From CAVOKN01 sp963696505 (lineage in GTDB: Bacteria; Pseudomonadota; Gammaproteobacteria; Burkholderiales; Rhodocyclaceae): a stretch of 64,000 nucleotides of DNA. Positions 17,913 through 26,972 of the stretch are shown one piece after another. A model generated the notes under the pieces. That model was not told where the DNA came from. It ran no database searches and was given only the letters and a program-made list of their open reading frames with translations. The stretch lies in NCBI GenBank assembly GCA_963696505.1, contig CAVOKN010000007.1, forward strand, positions 380,137 through 444,136. The letters are read 5' to 3'. Numbering within the stretch: the stretch's first letter is position 1; each line of letters starts with the position of its first letter. The position numbers and the translations under genes are program-made.

Positions 17913-18661
17913 GTCGGCGTCCCGCGGTTCAGGAACAGTCGCACCCGCGGATCGCCGCCCTTCAGGGCCTGCGCCGGGTTGCCGGTGGCGATCATGGTAT
18001 GAGTCTCCGGGTCGAGGAAGATGGAATCGCTGCCGATCGCCAGGATGCTGGCGATGTCGTGCGTGACTACCACGATGGTTGAACCGAGGGCGTCGCGCAG
18101 CGCCAGGATCAGATCGTCGAGCCGCCGCGCGGTGAGCGGGTCCAGGCCGGACGACGGTTCATCGACGATGAGGATCTCCGGGTCGAGCGCCATCGCCCGC
18201 GCCAGTCCCGCCCGCTTGCGCATCCCGCCCGAGAGCTCGGAAGGGTAGAAGTCCTCGAATCCGGCCAGGCCGACCAGCGCGAGCTTGAACGAAACGATCT
18301 CTGCGATGCGCTGCGGCGCGAGCTCGGTGTACTCGCCGAGCGGCAGCGCCACGTTTTCCGCCAGCGTCAGCGAACTCCACAGCGCGCCGCCCTGGTACAT
18401 GACGCCCAGCCTGCGCTTGATGCGCTGCTGGTCCTCGTCCTCGGCGCGCCAGAAGTCCTCGCCGGAGTAGAGCACCGCGCCGCGCACCGGGCGCTGCAGG
18501 CCGATCATGTGGCGCATCAGGGTGGTCTTGCCGCAGCCGTTGCCGCCCATCACCACGAACACGTCGCCCTTGTTCACCGTGAAATTCAGATCGCGCTGGA
18601 CCACGAAGTCACCGTAGGCCAGCGTGAGATCGCGCACCTCGATCGGCGCCGCCGCGGCCAT
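17909..18661 (-). CDS. mlaF: MlaF-like ABC transporter ATP-binding protein
   Basis: A 250-residue ATPase with Walker A GGNGCGKTT (about 39-47), Q-loop YQGGALWSS, signature LSGGMRKRAGLARAM, Walker B ILIVDEPSSGLD and switch His VVTHD. The sequence SGGMRKR and the Q-loop GALWSSLT are characteristic of MlaF-type lipid transporters. It energises the MlaE permease in the inner membrane. It begins one base after the mlaE stop and overlaps mlaD by ATGA, so the operon is tightly coupled. Confidence 0.88.
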   Translation of the reverse strand: MAAAAPIEVRDLTLAYGDFVVQRDLNFTVNKGDVFVVMGGNGCGKTTLMRHMIGLQRPVRGAVLYSGEDFWRAEDEDQQRIKRRLGVMYQGGALWSSLTLAENVALPLGEYTELAPQRIAEIVSFKLALVGLAGFEDFYPSELSGGMRKRAGLARAMALDPEILIVDEPSSGLDPLTARRLDDLILALRDALGSTIVVVTHDIASILAIGSDSIFLDPETHTMIATGNPAQALKGGDPRVRLFLNRGTPT

Positions 18662-18662
18662 G

Positions 18663-19835
18663 TCAGATTCCGAGCTGGTAATACACGATGGTCATGATTG
18701 ACGCCACGACGGTTATCAGCAAGATACCGGTCACCACGGCGGAGGTGGCGGCTTGGCCCACCGCCTCGGCGCTGCGGCCGCACTGCATGCCGCGCAGGCA
18801 GCCGGCGAAGGCGACCACCGCGCCGTAGGCAGCGCCTTTGGACAGGCCCACCATGAAGTGCTTGAATTCCAGCGCGCGCAGCGTTTCGGTGTAGTACTCG
18901 AACATGCCAATGTCGAAGACCAGCAGCGCCACGACCATCCCGGCCAGCATGCCGACGAAGCCTGCATAAAGGGTGAGCAGCGGCACCATCAGCGCCAGCG
19001 CCAGCACGCGCGGCAGCGCGAGGAAGTCGATCGGCGACACGCCGAGCGTGCGGAAGGCGTCGATCTCCTCATTGACCTGCATGGTGCCCAGGCGCGCGGC
19101 GAAGGCTGCGCCGGTGCGGCCGGCGACGATGATTCCGGTCATCAGCGCGCCGATCTCGCGCACCATGCCGATGGCGACCAGGTCGGCGATGAAGATCTGC
19201 GCGCCGACCAGCCTGAGCTGATCGGCGCCGAGGTAGGCCAAGATCAGACCGACCAGGAAACTGATCACCGAGACAATCGGCAGCGCCTTCGGCCCGGCCT
19301 CCTCGATCTCCAGCCACACGTCCCCGCTGCGGAAATGGGCGCGGCCGCTGATCAGGCGGCCAGCCGCGAGCGTGACCTCGCCGAGGAAGCGCAGCATTTC
19401 GGGCAGGTCGCGCAGCAGGGCGAGCGTGGCTACTCCGGCGCGCACGAGTACTCCGCCGCCGCTCCTGCCTCGCCCGGCGGCCTTCTGCTCCGGCACCGAC
19501 AGCGCCATCGCGAGCAGGCGCTGCACTTCCTGCGGCAGCCCGCCGGGGTCAACCTCGATCCCCCGGTGCGCCCCGAGCCTGATCAGGCCGGCCGCGAAGG
19601 TTGGCAACGCCGAGTCCCAATCGGCCAGTTCGAGCGCCGCGAGGCGGACCCGACGCGTCGCGCCGGAAAACTCGCCGGCGATGTCCGCGGGCGAGGGCAG
19701 CGCCTCGCTCAGGCGCCATGAGCCCGAGAAGCCGAGCTCGATGTGGCCGCTGCCGAGCGCACGCGCGGCGAGCCGCCACCCGGCCGCGCCCGCGGCGCTC
19801 CCGGTTTCCAAGGCTTCCCAGCCGTCTATGCCCAT
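18663..19835 (-). CDS. mlaE: MlaE-like lipid ABC transporter permease
   Basis: About 390 residues. The C-terminal 260 are a MlaE permease with the conserved loop EIGALMTGIIVAGRTGAAFAARLGTMQVNEEIDA and the ending ASIMTIVYYQ. The N-terminal about 120 residues look like a STAS/MlaB-like domain (IELGFSGSWRL ... RLAALELADWDSALPTF), as in fused MlaE proteins. That would explain the absence of a separate mlaB. The start is uncertain: ATG 19835 is used, while TTG 19847 is also possible and neither has a strong ribosome site. First gene of the operon mlaE-mlaF-mlaD-pqiC. Confidence 0.85.
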   Translation of the reverse strand: MGIDGWEALETGSAAGAAGWRLAARALGSGHIELGFSGSWRLSEALPSPADIAGEFSGATRRVRLAALELADWDSALPTFAAGLIRLGAHRGIEVDPGGLPQEVQRLLAMALSVPEQKAAGRGRSGGGVLVRAGVATLALLRDLPEMLRFLGEVTLAAGRLISGRAHFRSGDVWLEIEEAGPKALPIVSVISFLVGLILAYLGADQLRLVGAQIFIADLVAIGMVREIGALMTGIIVAGRTGAAFAARLGTMQVNEEIDAFRTLGVSPIDFLALPRVLALALMVPLLTLYAGFVGMLAGMVVALLVFDIGMFEYYTETLRALEFKHFMVGLSKGAAYGAVVAFAGCLRGMQCGRSAEAVGQAATSAVVTGILLITVVASIMTIVYYQLGI

Positions 19836-20420
19836 CGCACCGTCCAAGAGCCGATCGCTGCCGATCGAGCCGAGCCGGATCGAGCGACACTGCGTTCGTC
19901 CGGCCCGAACGATCGCCGCTCATGCGGTCGATCGCGCCCCGCTGCGGTCCGAACCGGCGTCTCGACCGCAGGCTCAGATTGTAGTTGTTCATGGCCCGCC
20001 GTTGCAGCGCGGCGCTGACAAGAGCACCCAGCTTCCCGGATTTCGCGGATGAAGAGGATTCGAGGCCGGGAAGGCGCTCCCCGACGAGCGAGATCGGATC
20101 CTCGTCGAGCGACCAGGCGATGCGCTGATCGAATTCGTAGTCCGGCGCCGGTTGGGCCTGCGGCTCGCACTCGCCCTGCCCGGCATCGGCCCTCCCACAA
20201 CCGCGCGCCTCGGGCCAGTGCCATGCGCGGCGCTGATGTCGGCTCGACCTGCGAAGCCGTCATTCGAGCTTCAGAGCAGCCAATGACTGGGTCGGAAGCG
20301 CCAGCCCAGGAGCGAAATGAGGTGCCGTCGTGGTCCTCGTTCGCTTCTGGCGACACTGCTTCAACCGGAGTGGTCTGCGGCTGTGCCGCATCCTGGCGCG
20401 GTGCTGGATCGTTGCCGACC
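19836..20420. other. Intergenic region between mla operon and DUF433 gene
   Basis: No gene is supported. On the minus strand a start-less frame (about 20010-20260) encodes an acidic stretch (PDYEFDQRIAWSLDEDP...) with coding-like composition and could be a gene remnant. The region should also contain the mla promoter. Confidence 0.4.
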
Positions 20421-20651
20421 ATGCTCGACAGAACCACTTTCGACCCGAATGTCCTTGCCGGCCGCGCCACGCTGCGCGGGCTGCGGATTTCGGCTGCGCA
20501 CATCGTTAGTCTGGTGGCCACTGGAATGAGCAGCGAGGATATCCTCGCCGAGTTCCCGGACCTCGATAGCGAGTACATTCGCCTGGCGCTGCGCTACGCT
20601 GCGATGGCCGCCGAGGATCAGGTCTTTCCGTTGCCCGCATCGGCTGCATGA
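20421..20651 (+). CDS. DUF433 domain antitoxin-type protein
   Basis: A 76-residue protein with the DUF433 winged-helix pattern: DPNVLAGRATLRGLRISAAHIVSLVATGMSSEDILAEFPDLDSEYIRLALRYAA. DUF433 proteins are usually the DNA-binding antitoxin partners of DUF5615 PIN-like toxins. The ATG at 20421 gives the usual family length; the longer frame upstream is not family-like. Its stop overlaps the ATG of a truncated DUF5615 gene. Confidence 0.8.
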   Translation: MLDRTTFDPNVLAGRATLRGLRISAAHIVSLVATGMSSEDILAEFPDLDSEYIRLALRYAAMAAEDQVFPLPASAA

Positions 20652-20770
20652 AGTTCCTGGCCGACGCCGGGATCTCCCCGAAGACGGTTGCCTTCCCCAA
20701 CGCCGCTCGCCACGATGCCGTGCAAGTGCGCCAGATCGGCCTGCAGCAACTGGAGCAATTGTGGAGGTAA
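20648..20770 (+). pseudogene. Truncated DUF5615 PIN-like toxin
   Basis: A 40-codon frame beginning MKFLADAGISPKTVAF, the standard N-terminus of DUF5615 toxins with the first active-site Asp (Asp6), and continuing ARHDAVQVRQIGL, which resembles the LGHDAVHLRE.GL segment that follows in the family. It then stops at TAA; full proteins are about 110-120 residues and carry the remaining PIN acidic residues. The ATG overlaps the DUF433 stop, so the original operon order is kept. It cannot encode a working nuclease. Confidence 0.75.
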
Positions 20771-21004
20771 CGAAGCAGTTGAAGCCTCTGGGGTAGCGAC
20801 AAGCCCCACTGGGTAATGCAATCGACAGCGTTGATGTGGTGTAACGCACCAGGCCCTTAACGTTCAGGGCCTGGGTACTTCGTCGCATCGCCAAGACTTC
20901 GGAACCCGCACGACCCGTCTCCCAGGCTCTGACTTTCGCCGCCACTCCCGCATCCAACCCCTATCGATCCAATCCGCAGGCGCAACCCGATCTCCTTTAT
21001 CATA

Positions 21005-21024
21005 TGACCATTATCCTGACCATT
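21005..21024 (+). promoter_or_regulatory. Direct repeats upstream of the VapBC-type operon
   Basis: TGACCATT occurs twice (21005-21012 and 21017-21024), 12 bases apart, ending ten bases before the antitoxin start. Such spacing places both on the same face of the helix and suits binding by the antitoxin. The preceding 230 bases (from 20771) hold no recognised gene. Confidence 0.4.
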
Positions 21025-21034
21025 CGGAGACACC

Positions 21035-21268
21035 ATGGGTGCCGTCAACCTGGCTGAAGCCAAAGCGCATCTCAGCGAGCTGGTGACCAAGGCGGTAGGC
21101 GGCGAGGAAACGATCATTACCCGCCGCGGTCGGCCGGTCGCCAAGCTCGTGCCCGTCGCCGTGCCCAAGAAGCCGGTGCGCTCGCTCGCGGCGTTTCGTG
21201 CCACCCTGCCCAAGGCGCAGAAGTCGAGCGTCGAGCTGATCCGCGAGCTTCGGGACGAAGGCTACTGA
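21035..21268 (+). CDS. Phd/YefM-type antitoxin (VapB)
   Basis: A 77-residue protein starting MGAVNLAEAKAHLSELVTKAV with the Phd/YefM pattern (VNLAEAKAHLSEL ... ITRRGRPVAKLVP). The N-terminal half binds DNA as a dimer and the C-terminal half, ending SSVELIRELRDEGY, would thread into the toxin. The stop TGA overlaps the toxin ATG by one base, showing translational coupling. CGGAGA precedes the ATG at proper distance. Confidence 0.88.
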   Translation: MGAVNLAEAKAHLSELVTKAVGGEETIITRRGRPVAKLVPVAVPKKPVRSLAAFRATLPKAQKSSVELIRELRDEGY

Positions 21269-21702
21269 TGATCTACCTGGACACGAGCTTCGCTGCGCCG
21301 CTGGTCATCGCCGAGGACACCAGCGACGCCGTCGAAGCCTTCGTCCGGCGGATCAAGCCCGGCGAGCTGGCCACCAGCCTTTGGACCGAGGTGGAGCTGG
21401 CGAGCCTGCTGGCACGCAAGCAGCGCATGGGGGAACTGTCCGAATTCCAGGCGCAGGCCGTACGCGGGCAGTTCGAGCGGCTGCTTGAAGAGTCGTTCGC
21501 TCTCGTGCTGCCAGCGGCAGCGGATTACGCGCTTGCGGCCAAGTTCCTGGCGGAACCCAAGACCGGGCTACGGGCCGGGGACGCCTTCCATTTGGCGATC
21601 GCGGCAAACCACGGCGCATCCAGGATTCTGACTTTGGATGCGGGATTCATCGCTGCCGGCAAGCTGCTCAAGCTGCCGGTGAGCCGCGGCATCAGGGCAT
21701 AG
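21268..21702 (+). CDS. PIN-domain ribonuclease toxin (VapC)
   Basis: A 144-residue PIN domain. Acidic active-site residues are visible: Asp5 in MIYLDTSF, Glu in WTEVELASLL, Asp in RAGDAFHLAIA and Asp in ILTLDAGF. VapC toxins are Mg-dependent RNases that cut tRNA or rRNA. All expected catalytic acids and the full length are present, so it appears intact. It forms an operon with the Phd-type antitoxin and lies 0.5 kb from the decayed DUF433/DUF5615 pair. Confidence 0.88.
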   Translation: MIYLDTSFAAPLVIAEDTSDAVEAFVRRIKPGELATSLWTEVELASLLARKQRMGELSEFQAQAVRGQFERLLEESFALVLPAAADYALAAKFLAEPKTGLRAGDAFHLAIAANHGASRILTLDAGFIAAGKLLKLPVSRGIRA

Positions 21703-22038
21703 CGCAAGCGTCTCCCCGGGGCGTGCGCGAGTTTCGAGAGCCACAAGAAAGTGACCAACAGGCGTTGGGCCCAGGTGTTCCGGTCCCATCCGCCGGCGGG
21801 ACCGAAGCTGCGCGCCAATGAGAAATCCCGCCATCATCTGGGTGCACAAGCGATGGTGTGCGCCCTCTCGGTGCTGGGCGGCTTACATCACGAATATTCG
21901 CTCGCGCACGTACTGGGCTGATCGAGTATTTGCGGAGCACAGTGAGGGGCCACACCCGACGCCACGTGCCCGCACCCGCTGCCGCACCTGCCAAGGCCGG
22001 TGAACGGCAGTTCCTTGGCGGTGCAGTTCCCAGGCGCC
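21703..22038. other. Intergenic, convergent gene ends
   Basis: No supported gene between the VapC toxin (+) and glycogen phosphorylase (-). Short frames have no recognisable features and no strong terminator was recognised. Confidence 0.45.
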
Positions 22039-24531
22039 TCAGATCTCGACCGGTACCGGCTTAACCTTCCAGATACGCTCGCAGTATTCCCGAATCGATC
22101 GATCGGAGGAGAACTTGCCGATGCGGGCGACGTTGAGGATGGACATGCGGTTCCAGCGCGCGGAATCCCGGTAGGCATGGGCCACCTCGCTCTGGCAAGT
22201 GACATAGGCTCGGTAGTCCGCAAGGACCATGAACGGGTCGTGTTGAATCAGCTTCTCCGTCAGCGGGCGAAAGAGTTCAGTGTCTCCATGCGAGAACAAT
22301 CCGCCGCAGATCAGGTCGATGGCGGACTTGAGTTCGCTTTGCTCCCGGTATATCTCCCAAGGGCGATAGCCCTCGGCTTGGACCCTTGCGACCTGAGCTG
22401 CGTCCATGCCGAACACGAAGAAGTTGTCTTCCCCGACTTCCTCGCGGATTTCCACGTTGGCGCCATCCAGGGTGCCGATGGTCAGCGCACCGTTCATGGA
22501 GAACTTCATGTTTCCCGTTCCGGAGGCCTCCTTTCCCGCCAGGGAGATCTGTTCCGAGAGATCGGCGGCGGGGTAGAGACGCTGGCCGTTCTTGACGTTG
22601 AAGTCGGGCATGAAGGCGACCCGCAGGCTGCCGTTGATCTGCGGATCCTTGTTGATGACCTCGCCGACAGCGTTGATCAGTTTGATCATCAGCTTGGCCA
22701 TTGCGTAGCCGGGGGCCGCCTTGCCCCCGAAGATGAAGGTGCGCGGCGGCAGCTCCAGATCGGGGCTCGCCTTCAACCGCTCGTAGAGGCTGACGACGTG
22801 CAGCACATTGAGGTGCTGGCGCTTGTATTCGTGGATGCGTTTGGCCTGGACATCGAACATCGAGCCGGGGTCGATGCGCAGGCCCGTCTGGCGGACAAGC
22901 CAGCGGGCGAAGTCGCGTTTGGCGGCAGTCTTGACCTCGCCCCATTGCTCGTGGAACGTGGAATCGTTTGCATACTCCTCCAGTGAGCGCAGACAGGCGA
23001 GGTCGCGTACCCACTGATCGCTGCCGCAGCGCTCGGTCAGCAAGGCGGCGAGACGCGGGTTGCTCACGACGACGAAGCGGCGCGGAGTGACCCCGTTGGT
23101 GACATTGTGGAATTTCTCTGGCCAAAGCTCGCAGAAGTCCTTCATCACGGTGGACTTGAGCAATCCGGTGTGCAGCTCAGCGACGCCATTGACCGCATAG
23201 CTTCCCACTGTGGCGAGATTTGCCATGCGCACGCGGCGCCCCTGGCTCTCGTCGATCAACGACATCCGGGCCACCCGATCGTCATCGGCGAGAAAGCGCA
23301 CCCGCACCTGGTCCAGGAAGCGGCGATTGATCTCGTAGATGATCTCCAGATGTCGCGGCAGAATCCTGCCGAACAGATCCACGGACCAGGTTTCCAGGGC
23401 CTCGGGGAGGAGCGTGTGGTTGGTGAACGCGAAGGTGTTGCGGGTGACTTCCCAGGCACGCTCCCAATCCATGTGATGCCGGTCAACCAGCAAGTGCATC
23501 ATCTCTGCCACGGCGAGCGCGGGGTGGGTGTCGTTCAACTGGGCGGCGAACTTCTCGCTGAGGCCGTCGAGGGACCCGCCGTTGTTGAGGTGGATCCGCA
23601 CCATGTCCTGAATGGAACACGACACGAAGAAGTATTGCTGCTTGAGCCGCAGTTCCTTTCCCGCCACCGGCTCGTCGTTCGGGTAAAGGACCTTGGAGAT
23701 GTTCTCCGCCACCATCTTGGCGTTCACCGCGCCGTAGTAGTCACCCACGTTGAACGACCTGAAGTCGAAGGATTCGCACGCCTGGGCGGCCCACAGGCGC
23801 AGCAGGTTCACGTTGTTCACGCCGTAGCCGAGGATCGGGGTGTCGTAGGCCACGCCGTTGACCACCATGTCCGGCACCCATCGCACGCAGAGCCTGCCAT
23901 CGTCACGATAGTGCTCGGTGCGACCACCAAAGCTGACCGGAAAGCGCAGCTTGGGCCGCGGCAGTTCCCACGGATTGCCGTTGCGCAACCATACGTCGGT
24001 ACGCTCCACCTGCCAGCCATCCTCGATCACCTGGTCGAAGATGCCGAACTCATAGCGGATGCCGTAGCCGATGGCTGGGATCTGCAGGGTGGCAAGCGAG
24101 TCCATGTAGCAGGCGGCAAGCCGGCCGAGCCCGCCGTTGCCCAGGCCCGGTTCCTCCTCCGTCTCCATGATGCCGGGGAAGTCCAGATCGAGTTCCTCCC
24201 CGGCCACCCGTGCCCGGTCCACGATTCCCAGGTTGATCAGGTTGTTCATCAGGTGGGGGCCGAGCAGGAACTCCGCCGACAGATAGCATACGGTTCGCGC
24301 CTGGCGCTTCTTGTAGGTCCGGGCGGACTTGAGCCACCGATCGAGCAGGCGATCGCGCACCGTGTAGGCCGCTGCCATGTAGAAGTCATGGAGCGTCGCG
24401 ACCTCGGGGAATCGCCCCTGGAGGTAAAACAGATTATCGACGTAGGCCTGCTTTAGTGCATCCTTGGACATGCCGATGCGGGTGTGCTCCCGCTCCGGCC
24501 TGCCTGCGTCCGGTTCGTTTGCGGTGTTCAT
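22039..24531 (-). CDS. glgP: Glycogen/starch/alpha-glucan phosphorylase
   Basis: An 830-residue enzyme that releases glucose-1-phosphate from alpha-1,4-glucans. Typical landmarks are SAEFLLGPHLMNNLINLG, the EEPGLGNGGLGRLAACYMDS glycine-rich segment, TNHTLLPEALE, GVTPRRFV and the PLP-binding EASGTGNMKFSMNGAL, in which the Lys carries pyridoxal phosphate. Length matches the family. The ATG at 24531 has GGGGGAG nine bases upstream; the longer frame is not family-like. It stands alone here, but pgm and glgC 9-11 kb away act on its product. No glgA or glgB is in the window. Confidence 0.95.
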   Translation of the reverse strand: MNTANEPDAGRPEREHTRIGMSKDALKQAYVDNLFYLQGRFPEVATLHDFYMAAAYTVRDRLLDRWLKSARTYKKRQARTVCYLSAEFLLGPHLMNNLINLGIVDRARVAGEELDLDFPGIMETEEEPGLGNGGLGRLAACYMDSLATLQIPAIGYGIRYEFGIFDQVIEDGWQVERTDVWLRNGNPWELPRPKLRFPVSFGGRTEHYRDDGRLCVRWVPDMVVNGVAYDTPILGYGVNNVNLLRLWAAQACESFDFRSFNVGDYYGAVNAKMVAENISKVLYPNDEPVAGKELRLKQQYFFVSCSIQDMVRIHLNNGGSLDGLSEKFAAQLNDTHPALAVAEMMHLLVDRHHMDWERAWEVTRNTFAFTNHTLLPEALETWSVDLFGRILPRHLEIIYEINRRFLDQVRVRFLADDDRVARMSLIDESQGRRVRMANLATVGSYAVNGVAELHTGLLKSTVMKDFCELWPEKFHNVTNGVTPRRFVVVSNPRLAALLTERCGSDQWVRDLACLRSLEEYANDSTFHEQWGEVKTAAKRDFARWLVRQTGLRIDPGSMFDVQAKRIHEYKRQHLNVLHVVSLYERLKASPDLELPPRTFIFGGKAAPGYAMAKLMIKLINAVGEVINKDPQINGSLRVAFMPDFNVKNGQRLYPAADLSEQISLAGKEASGTGNMKFSMNGALTIGTLDGANVEIREEVGEDNFFVFGMDAAQVARVQAEGYRPWEIYREQSELKSAIDLICGGLFSHGDTELFRPLTEKLIQHDPFMVLADYRAYVTCQSEVAHAYRDSARWNRMSILNVARIGKFSSDRSIREYCERIWKVKPVPVEI

Positions 24532-24985
24532 TTGGCTCCCCCTTCGTCGCGCATGGTCGCTAGGCCACTGGCGGACGGTTCTCGTTGTATTACGTTCTTC
24601 GGCGACCCCCGGTGCCACTGTGCCTCGCTGCGGCCGGTGGGGTCAATGGTTGACCGCCTCGACCGGCTGATCCGCCTCAGCAGCGGCAATCCCGCCCTGC
24701 AAGACGACGCGGCTACGAGGTGCTGGGCAACGGGCTGAGGGTCGCGCGTGGCTAACGTGGGCACGAAGTGATCCATGCAAGAACGACTGAGGTTCAGGTT
24801 CGAGCCGCTCGTTGGCAACTTCCAGGAGCTGAAGAAGTAGGCCGGCCTGTCGTCGCGCTAAGCGCGGCGGCGGTGGGTCGAAGGGTGGCGCGCGGCACGG
24901 CGGGCCGGCCGCCTGACCCTTCGGCTGCGCTGCGAATGCGGCGCCGGCGGCGCGGGAGTCGCCCATGGTTGCGAAGCGAATTTCC
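24532..24985. other. Intergenic region upstream of glgP
   Basis: No recognised gene. It contains the glgP promoter region and the end of the antiporter operon. A 21-codon plus-strand frame near 24777 is too short to support. Confidence 0.4.
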
Positions 24986-26182
24986 TCATGGTGCTCGGAG
25001 CGCCGTCCGGGTCGGCGACAGCCTGCGCGCCACCATCGGCACGGTGAGCATGGTGCTGGCCACCGCCATCAGCAGCAGGGCGGTGAAGGCCTCGCTGGTG
25101 ATGATCTGCTTGTCGAGCAGGACGTTGGCAAAGATGATCATGATCAGTGCCTTGGTCTGGAGCAGCCAGCCGATGATGCTGGCTTCGCCGGGCGCCCAGC
25201 GCAGCAGGCGGCCGGCGATGCGTACGCCGATCAGCTTGCCGCTCACCGAGGCGGCGAGGAGCAGGGCGGCGGTCAGGACGACCGCTGCGCCGCCCAGTGC
25301 CCAGTCGGTCCTGAGGCCGGTGCTGAGGAAGAACACCGGCATGACAACCAGCAGCACGTGGTGGCGCAGCAGATCCATTCGGGTCTGATCGAACCAGGCG
25401 GCTTCCATGGTGGCGCCGGCGAGGAAGGCACCGACCATGAAATGCAGTCCCGACCAGTCGGCGCCGAAGGCGCACGCGGCCAGCCAGATCAGCGCGACGT
25501 ACCAGCGGTCGGCTTCAGGCAGGCGAATCATCAGGCGCCGGAAGGCGTAGCCGAGCGCGAGGAATCCCAGTAGGAAGGCCGCCTGTCTGCCGATGCGTGC
25601 CCAGTCGGTGAGGATCAGCGCCAGCACCGCCCAGATCGCCACGTCGTCGAGGCTGGCGTAGCGCAGGATACGCTGGCCGATCGGCTGGCGCAGGATGGCC
25701 AGTTTCTCCATCAGCAGTATCAGGATCGGCAGCGCCGTCACCGCGCAGGCCATGCCGATGCCGAGCACGAACTGCCAGTTCATCGCCTTCGCTCCGATCC
25801 AGCCGGGGAACTGCAGCAGCCCCGCCGCCGCGACGCTGCCGAAGAGCAGCGGCATGCCCAGGGCCAGCCCGGCCGTGACGCTGCTCTCGCGGCGGTGCTT
25901 CCATGCCTGGCCGAGGTCGAGTTCGATACCCGCGATCATCACGAACAGCATGACCGCCCACCAGGCGATGCCATTGAGCGACTGCACCACGGCGGGTGTG
26001 AATACGAAGCGGTAGTACTCGGGATAGGCCTGGCCGAGGATGCCGGGGCCGAGCAGGATGCCGGTGAGGATCTGGACCACCACCAGGGGCGCGTAGAAGT
26101 CAGTCTTTGCCAGACGCCAGATCAAATAGGGGACCGTGAAGACGATCGCCATGGCGATCAGGAAAAGCTCCGTGGCGTTCAC
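24986..26182 (-). CDS. Cation:proton antiporter (CPA2/KefB-like membrane domain)
   Basis: A 398-residue protein with 11-12 membrane segments and the CPA2 pattern: VVVQILTGILLGPGILG near the start, IAGIELDLG, and a central SLDDVAIWAVLALIL that carries the two adjacent Asp residues of the ion site. There is no C-terminal TrkA-N domain, so it is shorter than KefB. The GTG at 26182 overlaps the methyltransferase stop (GTGA), so it is co-translated with the pigment-type genes upstream. It could use the proton gradient for K+ or Na+ exchange; its link with the locus is unknown. Confidence 0.8.
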   Translation of the reverse strand: MNATELFLIAMAIVFTVPYLIWRLAKTDFYAPLVVVQILTGILLGPGILGQAYPEYYRFVFTPAVVQSLNGIAWWAVMLFVMIAGIELDLGQAWKHRRESSVTAGLALGMPLLFGSVAAAGLLQFPGWIGAKAMNWQFVLGIGMACAVTALPILILLMEKLAILRQPIGQRILRYASLDDVAIWAVLALILTDWARIGRQAAFLLGFLALGYAFRRLMIRLPEADRWYVALIWLAACAFGADWSGLHFMVGAFLAGATMEAAWFDQTRMDLLRHHVLLVVMPVFFLSTGLRTDWALGGAAVVLTAALLLAASVSGKLIGVRIAGRLLRWAPGEASIIGWLLQTKALIMIIFANVLLDKQIITSEAFTALLLMAVASTMLTVPMVARRLSPTRTALRAP

Positions 26183-26964
26183 GGCTGAACCGGTTTGACG
26201 GCCTGGTATTCGGACAGCACGCTCAGGGCGGGATGCTCGATGTGCCGGCGCACGGCGACGAAGCCGGCGGCTTCGAGCGTGGCGAGTATGCTTGCCGGCG
26301 GGATGCAGACTTCGATGGTGTCCCAGTAATAGCGCCACAGCCGGGTTGTCTCGGCCTGCTTGCCAACCACCCCGGCGAGCACCGGCACGATGCCCTTCAT
26401 GTATGCCTTAAGCATCATCCGGGCGAATCGCCCTTCGGGTCTGGTGATTTCCAGCAGGCAGAGGCGTCCGCCGGGTTTGAGCACGCGGAAGAACTCGCGG
26501 CAGGCGGCGCCGAAGTCGCCGATGTGGCGCAGCGCATAGCCCATGCTCAGGAAGTCGAATCCGGCGTCGCCCACCGGCAGGGACTCGGCCCGGCCTTCGA
26601 GCAGGGCGATGCCCGCGGGCAGTTTCGCGCTCGCCATCATGCCGGCGCTGGGGTCGACGCCGGTCACCAGCCGCGCGTCGCCGGCGATGAGCGCCGCTTC
26701 GCGCGCCACCAGCCCGGTTCCGATGCCGACGTCGAGCACGCTCATGCCGGTGGCAAGGCCGGCGCGCAGCAGCGCCTGGTGGCGGTACCAGGTGCCGCTG
26801 CCCAGCGACAGGAGCCGTTCGATGCGGTCGTAATCCGCGGCGGTGCGGTCGAAGATGGCGCGCAGGAAGCCCTGTCGCTCGCTTTCGCCGGCGTAGTAGG
26901 CGGTCAGGGGCTTGTGGGGTGCCACCACGGTTTGCGGCGCGGAATCATCGGGATCGGAAGGCAT
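26179..26964 (-). CDS. Class I SAM-dependent methyltransferase (UbiE/MenG-like)
   Basis: A 261-residue protein with the SAM-binding motif VLDVGIGTGLVAREA (about 75-89), GVDPSAGMM (motif II), and LRHIGDFGAACREFFRVLKPGGRLCLLE, which closely matches UbiE/COQ5 family post-motifs. Because it sits in an operon with acyl- and glycosyltransferases and a XanB2-type chorismatase, an aromatic or polyene head-group methylation is more likely than quinone C-methylation. It is 8 bases from the glycosyltransferase gene. Confidence 0.8.
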   Translation of the reverse strand: MPSDPDDSAPQTVVAPHKPLTAYYAGESERQGFLRAIFDRTAADYDRIERLLSLGSGTWYRHQALLRAGLATGMSVLDVGIGTGLVAREAALIAGDARLVTGVDPSAGMMASAKLPAGIALLEGRAESLPVGDAGFDFLSMGYALRHIGDFGAACREFFRVLKPGGRLCLLEITRPEGRFARMMLKAYMKGIVPVLAGVVGKQAETTRLWRYYWDTIEVCIPPASILATLEAAGFVAVRRHIEHPALSVLSEYQAVKPVQP

Positions 26965-26972
26965 GGGCTATC

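Noticed and set aside
20010..20260. Start-less acidic open stretch on the minus strand upstream of mlaE
   Set aside because: Composition looks protein-like, but there is no start codon, ribosome site or family; listed only as a possible remnant.
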